From DATKNA01 sp963755755 (GTDB lineage Bacteria > Actinomycetota > Actinomycetes > Actinomycetales > Kineosporiaceae), in NCBI GenBank assembly GCA_963755755.1, contig CAVWLJ010000010.1, forward strand, positions 496,001 through 560,000: a DNA stretch of 64,000 nt, in the 5' to 3' direction. The translations under genes and the position numbers were made by a program. The notes beneath the pieces were generated by a model. The model was not told the DNA's origin and did not search any database. It saw only the letters and a list, made by a program, of their open reading frames with translations. Numbering within the stretch: the stretch's first letter is position 1; each line of letters begins with the position of its first letter. Shown here piece by piece: positions 30,808 to 39,832 of the stretch.

Positions 30808-31624
30808 TCAGGAGGGTCGCTCCCCGCGGGCCCGGGCGACGTACCGGTCGGCCGACCGGCGGACCGCCGCGGCTCCGTCCTCCACCACGACCCGCCCCCA
30901 CCAGCCGCCGTAGATCCGGTCGAAGGGGAACCGCTCGACGCGTCGCGCGATGTCGTCGACCGTCCGCTCGTCCAGCGGGATGAGGTTGGGGTAGCTCCAC
31001 ATGAAGCTGACCCAGGCGCGGTCCTGCACGACCGTGATCGTGTCGCCGGTGAGGAGCGCGCCGCGACCCTCGGAGCCGGCGGGCCAGTGCAGTACGGCGG
31101 CGCCGTCGAAGTGGCCGCCGATCCGTGCCACGGTCACACCCGGCACCGGCTGCACGTCGTCGTCGAAGAACTCGATCCGCGGCGAGGGCCGCTGCACCCA
31201 CCGCCGGTCCGCGGCCGGCAGGAACACGGTCGCGCCGAAGGCGTCGGCGATGTCGATGTTCGCCGCGTAGAAGTGCGGGTGGGAGATCGCGATCGCGGCG
31301 ATGCCGCCGAGGTCCGCGATCCGCTCCGCCGCGGCGTCGTCGAGGACGGGCACGCAGTCCCAGAGCACGTTGCCGGCGGGGGTGCGGACGAGCAGCGCCC
31401 GCTGGCCGATCGCCACGGCCGGCGTGACGCCGACACCGACGAGGTCCGGCTCCTCCTCGCGCAGCTCGCTGCGGTGGTCGCGCAGGAGGTCGTCGCGCGT
31501 CGTCCAGCGCTGCCCCTCCCACCCGACGTACTGGCGCTCGTCCAGGCAGATCGGGCAGTCGCTGGGGCGGCCGCTCGGTGTCCGGGTACTGCACGGCGCA
31601 GGTGGCGCAGATCCAGGCGGGCAT
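30808..31624 (-). CDS. MBL-fold hydrolase with N-terminal zinc ribbon (frameshifted)
   Basis: This is a 271-residue protein. Two CxxC pairs (CATC; CPIC) form a zinc ribbon at the N-terminus. A metallo-beta-lactamase fold follows, with VLWDCVPVLDD, ISHPHFYAANIDIADAF, GGHFDGAAVLHW and LLTGDTI. The usual HxHxDH metal motif reads HPHFYA, so one or more metal ligands differ. One extra base near 31575 puts the first 20 residues in another frame. The gene is convergent with the aminotransferase (21-bp gap) and divergent from cobO across the riboswitch region. Confidence 0.78.
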
Positions 31625-31689
31625 CCGACACTCCTTCCGTCGGGGAGCAGAAGTCGCGTCGAGTCTGTCGCGTTGACGGCGCCCGCGCC

Positions 31690-31880
31690 GGGTGGTTGGC
31701 TCGCCGCGTCAGTCGACGGCAGTGAAGGAAGCCGGTGGAATTCCGGCGCGGTCCCGCCACTGTCACCGGGGAGCGAACCTCGAGACGGCCACTCCTGGCA
31801 TCCAGGGGGAAGGCCGAGGCGAGCGTCGATCCGGAAGCCAGGATATTTCCGCCGTCGATCCTTCAGGTCCGGGGCGCGGA
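31690..31880 (+). ncRNA. Cobalamin (adenosylcobalamin) riboswitch upstream of cobO
   Basis: The leader contains the cobalamin riboswitch hallmarks in order: GGTGGAATTCCGG near 31733, the GCCACTG core (31756-31762) followed by TCACCGGGGAGCGAA, and the closing AGCCAGGATA box (31836-31845). The cobO start codon follows at 31904. The predicted effect is lower cobO expression when adenosylcobalamin is plentiful. Outer boundaries are approximate. Confidence 0.92.
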
Positions 31881-31903
31881 CACCCCGAGGAAGACGGTTC
31901 ACC

Positions 31904-32518
31904 ATGCCGGAAGCTCAGCCGGTCGTCGTCCCCGACGACGGCCTCACCACCCGTCAGCGTCGGCAACGGCCGCTGCTCGCCGTCCACACCGGCGAGATGA
32001 AGGGCAAGTCCACGGCCGCCTTCGGCATGGCGCTGCGCGCCTGGAACGCGGGGCTGCCCGTGGCGGTGTACCAGTTCGTCAAGAGCGGCAAGTGGCGCGT
32101 GGGGGAGGAGCAGGCGCTCCGCGCGCTCGGCGACGTGCACGGACGGACCGGGCAGGGCGCACCCGTGCAGTGGCAGAGCATGGGGGCGGGCTGGTCGTGG
32201 CAGCGCAAGCAGGGCACGGACGCCGACCACGCCGCCGACGCCCTCGAGGGCTGGCGGCAGATCCAGCGGGACCTCGCCGCCGAGGCGCATGCCTTCTACG
32301 TGCTCGACGAGTTCACCTACCCGATGACGTGGGGCTGGGTGGACGTCGACGAGGTGGTGGCGACGCTGGGCGAGCGGCCGGGGTTCCAGCACGTCGTCGT
32401 CACCGGCCGAGCCGCCGACCCGCGGCTCGTCGAGATCGCCGACCTCGTGCTGGAGACGACCAAGGTCAAGCACCCCATGGACGCCGGTCAGCTCGGGCAG
32501 CGCGGCATCGAGTGGTGA
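31904..32518 (+). CDS. cobO: Cob(I)yrinic acid a,c-diamide adenosyltransferase
   Basis: CobO attaches the 5'-deoxyadenosyl group to cobalt in cobalamin synthesis or salvage. The 204-residue protein has the P-loop (HTGEMKGKSTAAFGMALRA), the WSWQRKQGTDADHAA segment, the FYVLDEFTYPMTWGW motif and the C-terminal TGRAADPRLVEIADLV / KHPMDAGQLGQRGIEW typical of the BtuR/CobA/CobO family. It directly follows a cobalamin riboswitch. Other cobalamin genes are not in the window. Its product supports the B12-dependent NrdJ at 21060. Confidence 0.96.
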   Translation: MPEAQPVVVPDDGLTTRQRRQRPLLAVHTGEMKGKSTAAFGMALRAWNAGLPVAVYQFVKSGKWRVGEEQALRALGDVHGRTGQGAPVQWQSMGAGWSWQRKQGTDADHAADALEGWRQIQRDLAAEAHAFYVLDEFTYPMTWGWVDVDEVVATLGERPGFQHVVVTGRAADPRLVEIADLVLETTKVKHPMDAGQLGQRGIEW

Positions 32519-32527
32519 GACGGGCCG

Positions 32528-32782
32528 TCAGGGTTCCTGGGCGCGGCGGGCGCGCGGCAGGGAACCCGGGCACCAGCCCTCGGGAGTCGTGCTCCGGCGG
32601 CGGCCGTCCCGCGGCGGCGGTACCTCGCCGTGCAGCGTGACGGTGCCGTCGGCGTCGCGGTGCCAGTGCAGGAGGTCCTCCTCCCACGGCCGGTCCAGGA
32701 GCCGCCGCCGCTCCTCCAGCTCGCGCTGCGTCGCGGCGAACTGCCGCAGCCACACCACGCCCCGGGGAAGTCGACCCGTCAT
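32528..32782 (-). CDS. Small hypothetical protein (84 aa)
   Basis: I do not recognise this family. ATG 32782 gives a protein beginning MTGRLPRGVVWLRQFAATQ. It has a charged helical stretch (RELEERRRLLDRPWEED), then a WHRDADGTVTLHGEVPPP segment, and a basic end. The composition and coding bias look real. It is convergent with cobO (9-bp gap) and 57 bp downstream of the alanine-racemase-fold gene stop on the same strand, so it may be co-transcribed with it. Confidence 0.6.
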   Translation of the reverse strand: MTGRLPRGVVWLRQFAATQRELEERRRLLDRPWEEDLLHWHRDADGTVTLHGEVPPPRDGRRRSTTPEGWCPGSLPRARRAQEP

Positions 32783-32839
32783 GACTCCAGCCTGGCACCC
32801 GCGGCGGCCTCCGGTCAGGTGCTCGGCCGGCGAATCCGG

Positions 32840-34015
32840 TCAGCCGAAGGCTCTGCCCTCACCCCGGTAGGTCGGGACCGACGCGATCAGGTCGTCGCCC
32901 TCCACGACGTGCAGGTCGTTGACGTGCTCGCAGAGTTCTCCCGCCTTCGCGTGCCGCCACCAGACGCGGTCGCCGACGCGCAGTCCCCGCGCCGCCGGTC
33001 CGCGCACCGGCGTCTGCACCTCGCCCATGCCCTCGGCGCGCAGCAGCCGCAGCCCGGGGCCGGCCGGGACGGGCAGTCGGGACCGTCCGGACGGCCCGGA
33101 GGCGATCCACCCGCCCCCGCCCAGCGTCACCATGCCGGGCGCCGGTCGCCGGACGACGGGCAGCGCGAACAGCAGCGCCGGTCGCGGGGTGAAGGCGCGG
33201 TAGTGGTCGAACAGCGCCGGCGCGTAGAGGCCCGACCCCGCGGTGACCTCGGTGACGGCGGCATCCGCCGACGTCACCTCGAGGCTGCCCGTCCCGCCGC
33301 CGTTGACGAAGGCGAGGGGACCGGCGACCCCGGTCACCGCCTCGACGACCGCCGAGCGCCGCCGCGCCAGCTCCCGCGCGGAGGCGCGCTTGACGAGCCG
33401 GACGGCGGGGGAGCTGTCCGGCAGCCCCGCGATCTGTGCCTCGTAGAGCAGGACGCCGACGACCCGCAGCCCCCGCCGAGCGGCGGCGCCCGCGAGCGCG
33501 GCGGCCTGCGCGGGCGTCCGCACCGGGGAACGCCGGACGCCGAGGTGCAGCGGGCCCACCCGCAGCGACGCATCGACGTCGAGGCAGAGCCGCAGCGGCG
33601 CGCCGCCGGATGCCGCCCGGATCAGGTCGAGTTGCTCCTCGCCGTCGACCATCAGGGTCACCCGCTCGAACGCCTCGCTCGCGGCGAGTTCGGCGACGGC
33701 AGCGGCGTCCCCGGTGGGGTAGCCGACGACCACGTCCTCCACGCCCTCGCGTGCCAGCCACAGCGCCTCACGCAGCGAGTACGCCAGCACGCCGGCGAAG
33801 CCGGGCCGGCGCAGCACCGTCTCGAGCACCCACCGGCAGCGCACCGACTTCGACGCCACCCGCACGGGTAGGCCCGAGGCCCGGCGCACGAGATCGTCGG
33901 CGCCGAGCCGCAGCGCCTCCAGGTCGAGCGCGGCCAGCGGCGCGGGCAGATGCGCGGTGGCCCGGGCCAGCCGCGCGACCCGCCCGGCGAGGTCGTCGTT
34001 CCCGTCGTGGTCCAT
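32840..34015 (-). CDS. Alanine racemase-fold PLP enzyme (D-threonine aldolase / amino acid deaminase type)
   Basis: This is a 391-residue enzyme with an N-terminal PLP-binding TIM barrel. The PLP lysine region is LPVRVASKSVRCRWVLETVL, followed by barrel segments (LCLDVDASLR; GVLLYEAQIAG; VNGGGTGSLEV; EVTAGSGLY). A C-terminal beta domain carries the HAKAGELCEHVNDLHVV segment seen in D-threonine aldolase and D-serine dehydratase-like enzymes. The start at 34015 leaves a 58-bp divergent gap to the FAD oxidase. The two may act in one pathway, but the substrate cannot be read from the sequence. Confidence 0.8.
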   Translation of the reverse strand: MDHDGNDDLAGRVARLARATAHLPAPLAALDLEALRLGADDLVRRASGLPVRVASKSVRCRWVLETVLRRPGFAGVLAYSLREALWLAREGVEDVVVGYPTGDAAAVAELAASEAFERVTLMVDGEEQLDLIRAASGGAPLRLCLDVDASLRVGPLHLGVRRSPVRTPAQAAALAGAAARRGLRVVGVLLYEAQIAGLPDSSPAVRLVKRASARELARRRSAVVEAVTGVAGPLAFVNGGGTGSLEVTSADAAVTEVTAGSGLYAPALFDHYRAFTPRPALLFALPVVRRPAPGMVTLGGGGWIASGPSGRSRLPVPAGPGLRLLRAEGMGEVQTPVRGPAARGLRVGDRVWWRHAKAGELCEHVNDLHVVEGDDLIASVPTYRGEGRAFG

Positions 34016-34073
34016 GGCCCGACACTGGCGTATCCCCTTCCGCCGGGCCAGCACCGCCGGGGATAGTCCTGTC

Positions 34074-35375
34074 ATGCCGACGTGGACGAACTGGGCCGGA
34101 ACCGTCACCGCACATCCGGTCGCGGTCGAGACGCCGGCGTCCGTCGACGAGTTGCGCAAGGTCGTCGCCCAGGCCGTCTCCGCCGGACGCCGGGTCCGTG
34201 CGGTCGGCGCCGGCCACTCGTTCACGCCCGCGGCGGCGACGGACGGCGTCCAGCTGCGGCTCGACCGGCTCGCCGGGGTCGTGCGGGCCGACCGCGAGAC
34301 GGGTCTGGTCACCGTGCTCGCCGGGACCCGGCTGCACGACCTCGGCGACGTCCTGTGGTCGCTCGGCCTCGCCATGGAGAACCTCGGCGACATCGACGTC
34401 CAGACCGTCGCCGGCGCGATCGCCACCGGGACGCACGGCACCGGCGCCCGGTTCGGCGGCCTCGCCTCGCAGGTGCGCGCGCTCGACCTGGTGCTGCCGG
34501 ACGGCGACCTGCTGCGCTGCTCCCCACAGGAGCACCCGGACGTGCTCGCGGCCGCGACCGTCGGCCTCGGGGCGTTCGGGATCGTCGCGAACGTCACGCT
34601 GCAGTGCGTCCCGGCCTTCGCGCTCGAGGCCGACGAGCGCCCGGAGGGCGTCGACGACGTCCTCGCCGACCTCGACGCGTTCGCCGACGGCAGCGATCAC
34701 GCCGAGTTCTACTGGTTCCCGCACACCCGGCGCGTGCTCTCCAAGCGCAACACCCGCCGCCCCGGGAACGGCCCGCTGCAGCCGCTCGGCCGGGTGCGGC
34801 GCGCGGTCGACGACGAGTTCCTCTCGAACACGGTCTTCGAGCTGGTCAACAGGCTCACCACCCGGCGTCCGGCGCTCGTCCCGCGGGCCAACGCGGTCGC
34901 GGCCCGGGCGCTCACCGCCCGCCGCTACACCGACCGTTCCTACCGGGTCTTCGCGACGGCCCGGCGGGTCGTGTTCCGGGAGATGGAGTACGCCGTCCCG
35001 CGGGCCGCCGTGCCTGGCGTGCTGGCCGGCATCGAGGCCTGGCTCGCCGCGAGCGGGGAGCGGATCGGCTTCCCGGTCGAGGTGCGGTTCGCCGCCGCCG
35101 ACGACGTGTGGCTCTCGACGGCGTCCGGCCGGGACACCGCGTACGTGGCCGTCCACCAGTACCGGCGCCGGGAGCACGACGCGTACTTCGCCGCCGTGGA
35201 GGACCTGTGCCGCGACGCCGGCGGCCGGCCGCACTGGGGCAAGCTGCACGGGCTGAGCGCCGCCGAGCTGCGGCCGCTCTACCCGCGCTTCGACGACGCG
35301 CTCGCCGTCCGCGACCGGCTGGACCCGGACCGGGTCTTCGCCAACGCGTACACGGAGCGGGTTCTCGGGCCCTGA
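34074..35375 (+). CDS. FAD-linked sugar-1,4-lactone oxidase family protein
   Basis: This is a 433-residue oxidoreductase of the D-arabinono-1,4-lactone / L-gulonolactone oxidase family. The N-terminal FAD-binding half has VRAVGAGHSFTPAAATDGV, GLVTVLAGTRLHDLG, and GAIATGTHGTGARFGGLASQV. In this family the histidine of AGHS is often the covalent FAD site. The C-terminal half ends with GRPHWGKLHGLSAAELRPLYPRFDDALAVRDRLDPDRVF, a signature of the family. ATG 34074 follows a TAGTCC -10-like box at leaderless distance. It is followed 35 bp later by the phosphatase gene. Confidence 0.9.
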   Translation: MPTWTNWAGTVTAHPVAVETPASVDELRKVVAQAVSAGRRVRAVGAGHSFTPAAATDGVQLRLDRLAGVVRADRETGLVTVLAGTRLHDLGDVLWSLGLAMENLGDIDVQTVAGAIATGTHGTGARFGGLASQVRALDLVLPDGDLLRCSPQEHPDVLAAATVGLGAFGIVANVTLQCVPAFALEADERPEGVDDVLADLDAFADGSDHAEFYWFPHTRRVLSKRNTRRPGNGPLQPLGRVRRAVDDEFLSNTVFELVNRLTTRRPALVPRANAVAARALTARRYTDRSYRVFATARRVVFREMEYAVPRAAVPGVLAGIEAWLAASGERIGFPVEVRFAAADDVWLSTASGRDTAYVAVHQYRRREHDAYFAAVEDLCRDAGGRPHWGKLHGLSAAELRPLYPRFDDALAVRDRLDPDRVFANAYTERVLGP

Positions 35376-35410
35376 CCTCGCCTTCCGCCTCGGGCTGACA
35401 GGATGCTGGC

Positions 35411-37495
35411 GTGACGGTCGAAGGCCCGGCGCAGGCGGTCGACGAGGCCGCGCTGCTGGAGGTGATCGTCGGCCAGTCGCCGGTGGGGGTCGGCGTCTTC
35501 GATCGCGACGCGCGCTACGTGCGGGTCAACCCGGCGCTGCAGCGGATCGTCGGTCTCGACCTCACCGCACTGCTCGGCCGGACCGTCCGCGAGGTCGTGC
35601 CCGGGGACATCGGCGCCTTCGCCGACGCCCGGCTGCGTGAGGTGATCGCGACCGGCCGGCCGGTGATCGGCGCCGACCTCGAAGGGCGGCTGCCGAGCGG
35701 TGCCGTCGAGCGCTCGCTCGTCGTCTCCTACTTCCGGCTCGAGGGGCCGGACGGCGAGGTCCTGGGCGCGGCGTCCATCGTCAGCGACGTCAGCGACCGG
35801 CACCGGACCCGGCGGGCGCTGGAGCGGGCCAACGCCCGGCTCGAGCTCCTCGGCCGCGCCGCCGGAGTGCTGAACGCCTCCCTCGACCTGGAGGAGACCC
35901 TCACCGGCCTCGGACGGCTCGTCGTCCCCGGGATCGCCGACCACTGCGTCGTCGACCTCGCCGAGACGGACGGGATCCGCGCCGGGACCACCGACGACGG
36001 TCTCGTGCTGCGGCGGTACGCGGTCGTGCACGGCCCCGGGATCGACGTTCCGGAACCCTCCGGCGACGGGAACGACCCGTGGGCGCCGGTAGGGAAGGAC
36101 GTGTGCTACCCGCCCGGCCACCCCGTGCACGAGGCGTTCGTGCGGCGCGAGGCGTCGGTGCGCCAGATCGACCCGAGCACCTTCGACTACGAGGCCGTCG
36201 CGCCGAACGCCGCTTCCGCCCGGACGGCCCGCGACCTGCGCATCCGCTCGGCGCTCGCCGCGCCGCTGCAGGCCCACGGCCGGGTGGTCGGCGTCCTGTC
36301 GCTCGTCGACTCGGTGAGCGGGCGCACCCAGGGCGAGGAGGAGCTGCTGCTCGCGCGCCGGCTCGCCGACCGTGCGGCCGTGGCCATCGAGAACGCCCGG
36401 CTGCACCGGCGTGAGCGCGAGCGGGCTCTCACGCTGCAGCGCAGCCTGCTGCCCCAGCGCCTGCCGGCCGTGCCCGGGCTGAGTACCGCGGCCCGCTACC
36501 TGCCGGCGCGCAGCGGCGGCGGCGAGGTGGGTGGCGACTGGTACGACGTGGTGCGGCTCCCCGGCGGCCGGGTGGCCATCGTCGTCGGCGACGTCATGGG
36601 CCGGGGGCTGTCGGCCGCGGCGCTCATGGGTCAGGTCCGGGCGGCGCTGCGCGCGTACGCGGTGCAGGACCAGGCGCCCGCCGAGGTGCTGACCAGCGCG
36701 GACGAGCTCGTCCGCGGCCTGGCGGAGGACGTGCTGGTGACATGCGTCTACGCGGTGCTCGACGCGCGGGACGGCTCCCTCGCGCTCGCCAACGCCGGTC
36801 ACGTCCCGCCGCTGCTGCTGGCCGCGAGCGGTGGTGGCGAGGCGCTGGAGTCGACCGGTCCTCCGCTCGGCGCGGGCGGCGGGGAGGACTACGGCGAGCG
36901 CACGTACGTGGTCGGTCCGGGCGGACTGCTGGCGCTCTACACCGACGGGCTGGTCGAGAGCCGGGACGCGGACCTCGACGTCGGCCTGCGGCGGCTCGCG
37001 GGCCGGCTCGACCCCGCGGCGCCCGACCTCGACGCGCTGGCGGCCCGGGTCACCGACGGTCCCGACCGGGACGACGACGTCGCGCTCCTGCTCGTGCGCA
37101 CCGATCCCCGGAGCCGGCCGCCCACGGTGCGCCTCGAGATCGGGCCGGACGTCCGCGAGGCGGGGCGGGCTCGTGCCGTCGCCCTCGACACTTTGACGGC
37201 CTGGGGCGAGCCGGCCCTCGCGGACGTCGCGGAGCTCGTCGTCAGCGAGCTCGTCACGAACGCCCTGCGGTACGGAGCCGGCCAGGTGAGCCTGCAGCTG
37301 TCGCGGCACGACGACGGCATCGTGGTCGAGGTCTTCGACGAGGGCGTGGGCACACCGCGGCGGCGTCGCGCGACGGCGGACGAGGAGGGCGGCCGCGGGC
37401 TCCTGCTGGTCGGGGCCGTCGCCGCCGCGTGGGGCGTCCGGACCCGCGGCGGCGGCAAGGTGGTCTGGTGCCGGTTGGGCCGGCACCCGGTCTGA
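35411..37495 (+). CDS. PAS-GAF-SpoIIE phosphatase-HATPase regulator
   Basis: This is a 694-residue cytoplasmic signalling protein. A PAS domain (about 10-130), GAF domain (about 145-320), PP2C-type SpoIIE phosphatase (about 345-560; GGDWYDVVRLPGGRVAIVVGDVMGRG carries the metal-binding aspartates) and a C-terminal anti-sigma-type HATPase (about 570-690; ELVTNALRYG, EVFDEGVG, GRGLLLV) are visible. Phosphatase and kinase-like domains in one chain are typical of actinobacterial partner-switching proteins that act on STAS antagonists. A STAS-like gene lies at 39677-40058. GTG 35411 is the start. No transmembrane segment is seen. Confidence 0.9.
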   Translation: MTVEGPAQAVDEAALLEVIVGQSPVGVGVFDRDARYVRVNPALQRIVGLDLTALLGRTVREVVPGDIGAFADARLREVIATGRPVIGADLEGRLPSGAVERSLVVSYFRLEGPDGEVLGAASIVSDVSDRHRTRRALERANARLELLGRAAGVLNASLDLEETLTGLGRLVVPGIADHCVVDLAETDGIRAGTTDDGLVLRRYAVVHGPGIDVPEPSGDGNDPWAPVGKDVCYPPGHPVHEAFVRREASVRQIDPSTFDYEAVAPNAASARTARDLRIRSALAAPLQAHGRVVGVLSLVDSVSGRTQGEEELLLARRLADRAAVAIENARLHRRERERALTLQRSLLPQRLPAVPGLSTAARYLPARSGGGEVGGDWYDVVRLPGGRVAIVVGDVMGRGLSAAALMGQVRAALRAYAVQDQAPAEVLTSADELVRGLAEDVLVTCVYAVLDARDGSLALANAGHVPPLLLAASGGGEALESTGPPLGAGGGEDYGERTYVVGPGGLLALYTDGLVESRDADLDVGLRRLAGRLDPAAPDLDALAARVTDGPDRDDDVALLLVRTDPRSRPPTVRLEIGPDVREAGRARAVALDTLTAWGEPALADVAELVVSELVTNALRYGAGQVSLQLSRHDDGIVVEVFDEGVGTPRRRRATADEEGGRGLLLVGAVAAAWGVRTRGGGKVVWCRLGRHPV

Positions 37496-37528
37496 CCGCT
37501 CAGCCCGCTCAGGCGGGATGATCGGCGC

Positions 37529-37915
37529 ATGGGTCTCCAGGTCCGTCACGTCGACGGGGAGCGGTTCGAGGTCGCCGTCCGGGGGCACCGGCTGGTGGTC
37601 GACCAGCCGGACGCCGGGGACGCCGGCCCGACGCCCGTCGAGCTGTTCGTCTCCGGTCTCGCCTCCTGCGTCGCCGTGCTCGCCCGCCGGTACCTCGAGC
37701 GGCACGGGGTGCCGGCGCAGGGCCTGAGCGTGACCGCGGATCACGACAGCGCCGATCGCCCCTCCCGGGTGACCTCGGTGCGACTCGTGATCCGGGTGCC
37801 CGGTGGCGTGCCCGAGGGACGCCGGCCGGGGTTGCTCGCCGTCGCCTCGCGCTGCACGGTGCACAACAGCCTCGCCACGCCGCCGGATGTCGAGCTCACG
37901 ATCGCGGATGCATAG
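37529..37915 (+). CDS. OsmC family protein
   Basis: This is a 128-residue OsmC/Ohr-fold protein, a thiol peroxidase fold that detoxifies organic hydroperoxides. The two conserved cysteines are present (SGLASCVAVLARRYLE and ASRCTVHNSL) with the PVELFVSGLASC helix. It starts at ATG 37529, 33 bp after the phosphatase gene, and is probably in the same transcription unit. Confidence 0.88.
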   Translation: MGLQVRHVDGERFEVAVRGHRLVVDQPDAGDAGPTPVELFVSGLASCVAVLARRYLERHGVPAQGLSVTADHDSADRPSRVTSVRLVIRVPGGVPEGRRPGLLAVASRCTVHNSLATPPDVELTIADA

Positions 37916-37968
37916 CCGCGGCCCGAGCGGGCACCTCCACGGGAGATCCCGACCGAGAAGGAGACCTG

Positions 37969-38139
37969 ATGGGTGCCGTGCGTGGACTGGTCAAGAGCGC
38001 TGTCGTGCTCAAGCTCGTCGACGTCGTTCGACGTGAGGCCGCCAAGCCGGAGAACCAGGCCAAGGCCCGCGAGCTCGCGACGCGCGTGGCCCGCGAGGTG
38101 GACCGGCGCCGCAGCGCCCGCGCGGCGCGCCCGCGCTGA
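37969..38139 (+). CDS. Small basic protein (56 aa)
   Basis: ATG 37969 is preceded by the strong ribosome site AGAAGGAGA. The product has a short hydrophobic stretch (VRGLVKSAVVLKLVDVV) followed by a charged helix rich in Arg, Lys and Glu (REAAKPENQAKARELATRV). I do not know its function. It lies 53 bp after osmC and could be part of that operon. It resembles the small conserved hypothetical proteins common in actinobacteria. Confidence 0.65.
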   Translation: MGAVRGLVKSAVVLKLVDVVRREAAKPENQAKARELATRVAREVDRRRSARAARPR

Positions 38140-38156
38140 CGATCCTCCGCGCGCCG

Positions 38157-38585
38157 TTACGGCGTCCGCAGGCTCGTGGTCGGCGGCCCCTCGAGATGGC
38201 GGCTCGCCGCCTCGCCCGGGCCGACCACCAACTCGAGGACCTCGGCCTCGGGGCCGAACGGTGTGTGCCGGATGCGCACGGCGATCGCGCCCGGTGCCGG
38301 CACCAGCGTGATGTCGTAGTCGGGCGTGTCGTAGGCGATCGCGAGCATCGCCCGCACCGAGGCGCGCAGCGATCCGTCGAGGTCGGGCAGGCGGCGTTCC
38401 CCCATCGCCTCGTCGAAGGCCCGCAGCCCGCAGGCGACGAGTTCCTGCGCGCGGACCGAGGACGAGAGCCGGCGTTGCGCGGCCTCGCGCCGTTCGGCGA
38501 GGGAGCCGGCTCCGCCGCCGCGCCCGAACCCGACGCCGCGCGCGTGCGCCGGGAGCCCGAAGTCGGAACTGATCTCGGCAGCCAT
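38157..38585 (-). CDS. Hypothetical protein (142 aa)
   Basis: I do not recognise this protein. It starts at ATG 38585 with a Gly-rich N-terminal tract (VGFGRGGGAGS). A helical charged stretch (LAERREAAQRRLSSSVRAQELVACGLRAFDEAM) and a beta-rich C-terminal half (DYDITLVPAPGAIAVRIRHTPFGPEAEVLELVV) follow. No signal peptide or membrane helix is visible. It is convergent with the small basic protein gene. Confidence 0.6.
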   Translation of the reverse strand: MAAEISSDFGLPAHARGVGFGRGGGAGSLAERREAAQRRLSSSVRAQELVACGLRAFDEAMGERRLPDLDGSLRASVRAMLAIAYDTPDYDITLVPAPGAIAVRIRHTPFGPEAEVLELVVGPGEAASRHLEGPPTTSLRTP

Positions 38586-38830
38586 CCCCTACCCCTCGAG
38601 ATCGACGACCAGTGGCAGCACGGTGGGACTCCCACGACGGCTCGGCCGGGCCTCCGGGCCGTCGTTTGATGACGGGGCGTCACAGCTGCGGGACACAACG
38701 CTGACCGACTGTGCGAGGTGTGTCAAGCCGAATACGAAGTGTGACCGCATGTGGGGGCCCGGGGAGGGAAAGGTCACCGGCGCCGGGCGGCACTGTTCTT
38801 GTGTCGGTGGCTCGTACTAGCGTCGCCGAG
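38586..38830. other. 245-bp divergent intergenic region
   Basis: This gap separates the hypothetical gene at 38157 from the ECF sigma factor gene. It is less GC-rich around 38700-38750. TACTAG at 38815-38820 is a fair -10 box placed 11 bp before GTG 38831, but no good -35 partner is present. I see no gene in it. Confidence 0.4.
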
Positions 38831-39832
38831 GTGGGACAGACACCGACGGCACCGATGACGGCCCCCGCTGCTGCGCAGGCCTCCCCGCCCGACCTCGACG
38901 AGCTCGAGCGCTACCGCGGCGAGCTCACCGGGTACTGCTACCGGATGCTCGGCTCGACCTTCGACGCCGACGACGCGGTGCAGGAGTGCCTCGTCCGCGC
39001 GTGGCAGGCGGCGGACCGGTTCGAGGGCCGGTCGTCGGTCCGGTCCTGGCTCTACCGGATCGCCACCAACGTCTGCCTCGACCTGCTGCGCAGCCGCCAG
39101 CGCCGCGCTCTGCCGATGGACCTCTCCTCGCCCGTGCCCTCGAGCACGCTGCCGGTCGACACCACGCCCGACCACGTGTGGCTGGAGCCCGTGGCCGACC
39201 GCGACGTGATGCCGCTGGGGGCCGACCCGGCCGAGCAGGCGGTCGTCCGTGACACCGTCCGGCTCGCCTTCGTCGCCGCGCTGCAGGTGCTCCCGCCGCG
39301 CCAGCGCGCCGTCCTCATCCTGCGCGAGGTGCTGTGCTGGTCGGCCGCCGACGTCGCCGAGCTCCTCGGCACCACGGTCGTCTCCGTCAACAGCGCCCTG
39401 CAACGCGCGCGGGCCACGCTCGGTGAGCGCCGGGCCGAACCCGGCGCCGGCGGCAGCGAGCTCGGGGAGGCCGAGCGCGAGCTGCTCGCACGCTACGTGC
39501 AGGCCTTCGAGCGGTACGACATGGAGGCGCTGGTGGGCGTGCTCCACCAGGACGCGAGCATCTCGATGCCGCCGTTCCGGATGTGGATCCAGGGGCGCGA
39601 CGAGCTGCCCGGCTGGTACCTCGGCCACGGCATCGGCTGCAAGGGGTCGCGCCTGTTGCCGCTGGAGGTCAGCGGCTCACCCGCCTTCGCCCAGTACAAG
39701 CCCGCGCCCGGCGGGGGGCTCGAGCCGTGGTCGATCCAGGTGCTCGAGCTGCGCGACGGCCGGGTCGTGCACATCCACCACTTCCTCGACCCGCGGCTGT
39801 TCGCGCGCTTCGGGCTGCCCGCCACGCTCTGA
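38831..39832 (+). CDS. ECF sigma factor with C-terminal SnoaL-like domain (SigG-like)
   Basis: This is a 333-residue sigma factor. Region 2 (YRMLGSTFDADDAVQECLVRAWQ ... RSWLYRIATNVCLDLLR) and region 4 (LPPRQRAVLILREVLCWSAADVAELLGTTVVSVNSALQRAR) are intact. The last 120 residues form a SnoaL/NTF2-like domain (YVQAFERYDMEALVGVLHQDASISMPPF ... VVHIHHFLDPRLFARF). This is the architecture of the SigG/SigJ-type groups, where the extra domain modulates activity in place of an anti-sigma factor. GTG 38831 is chosen; earlier in-frame GTGs overlap the likely promoter. The 3' end overlaps the antisense STAS-like gene. Confidence 0.88.
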   Translation: MGQTPTAPMTAPAAAQASPPDLDELERYRGELTGYCYRMLGSTFDADDAVQECLVRAWQAADRFEGRSSVRSWLYRIATNVCLDLLRSRQRRALPMDLSSPVPSSTLPVDTTPDHVWLEPVADRDVMPLGADPAEQAVVRDTVRLAFVAALQVLPPRQRAVLILREVLCWSAADVAELLGTTVVSVNSALQRARATLGERRAEPGAGGSELGEAERELLARYVQAFERYDMEALVGVLHQDASISMPPFRMWIQGRDELPGWYLGHGIGCKGSRLLPLEVSGSPAFAQYKPAPGGGLEPWSIQVLELRDGRVVHIHHFLDPRLFARFGLPATL

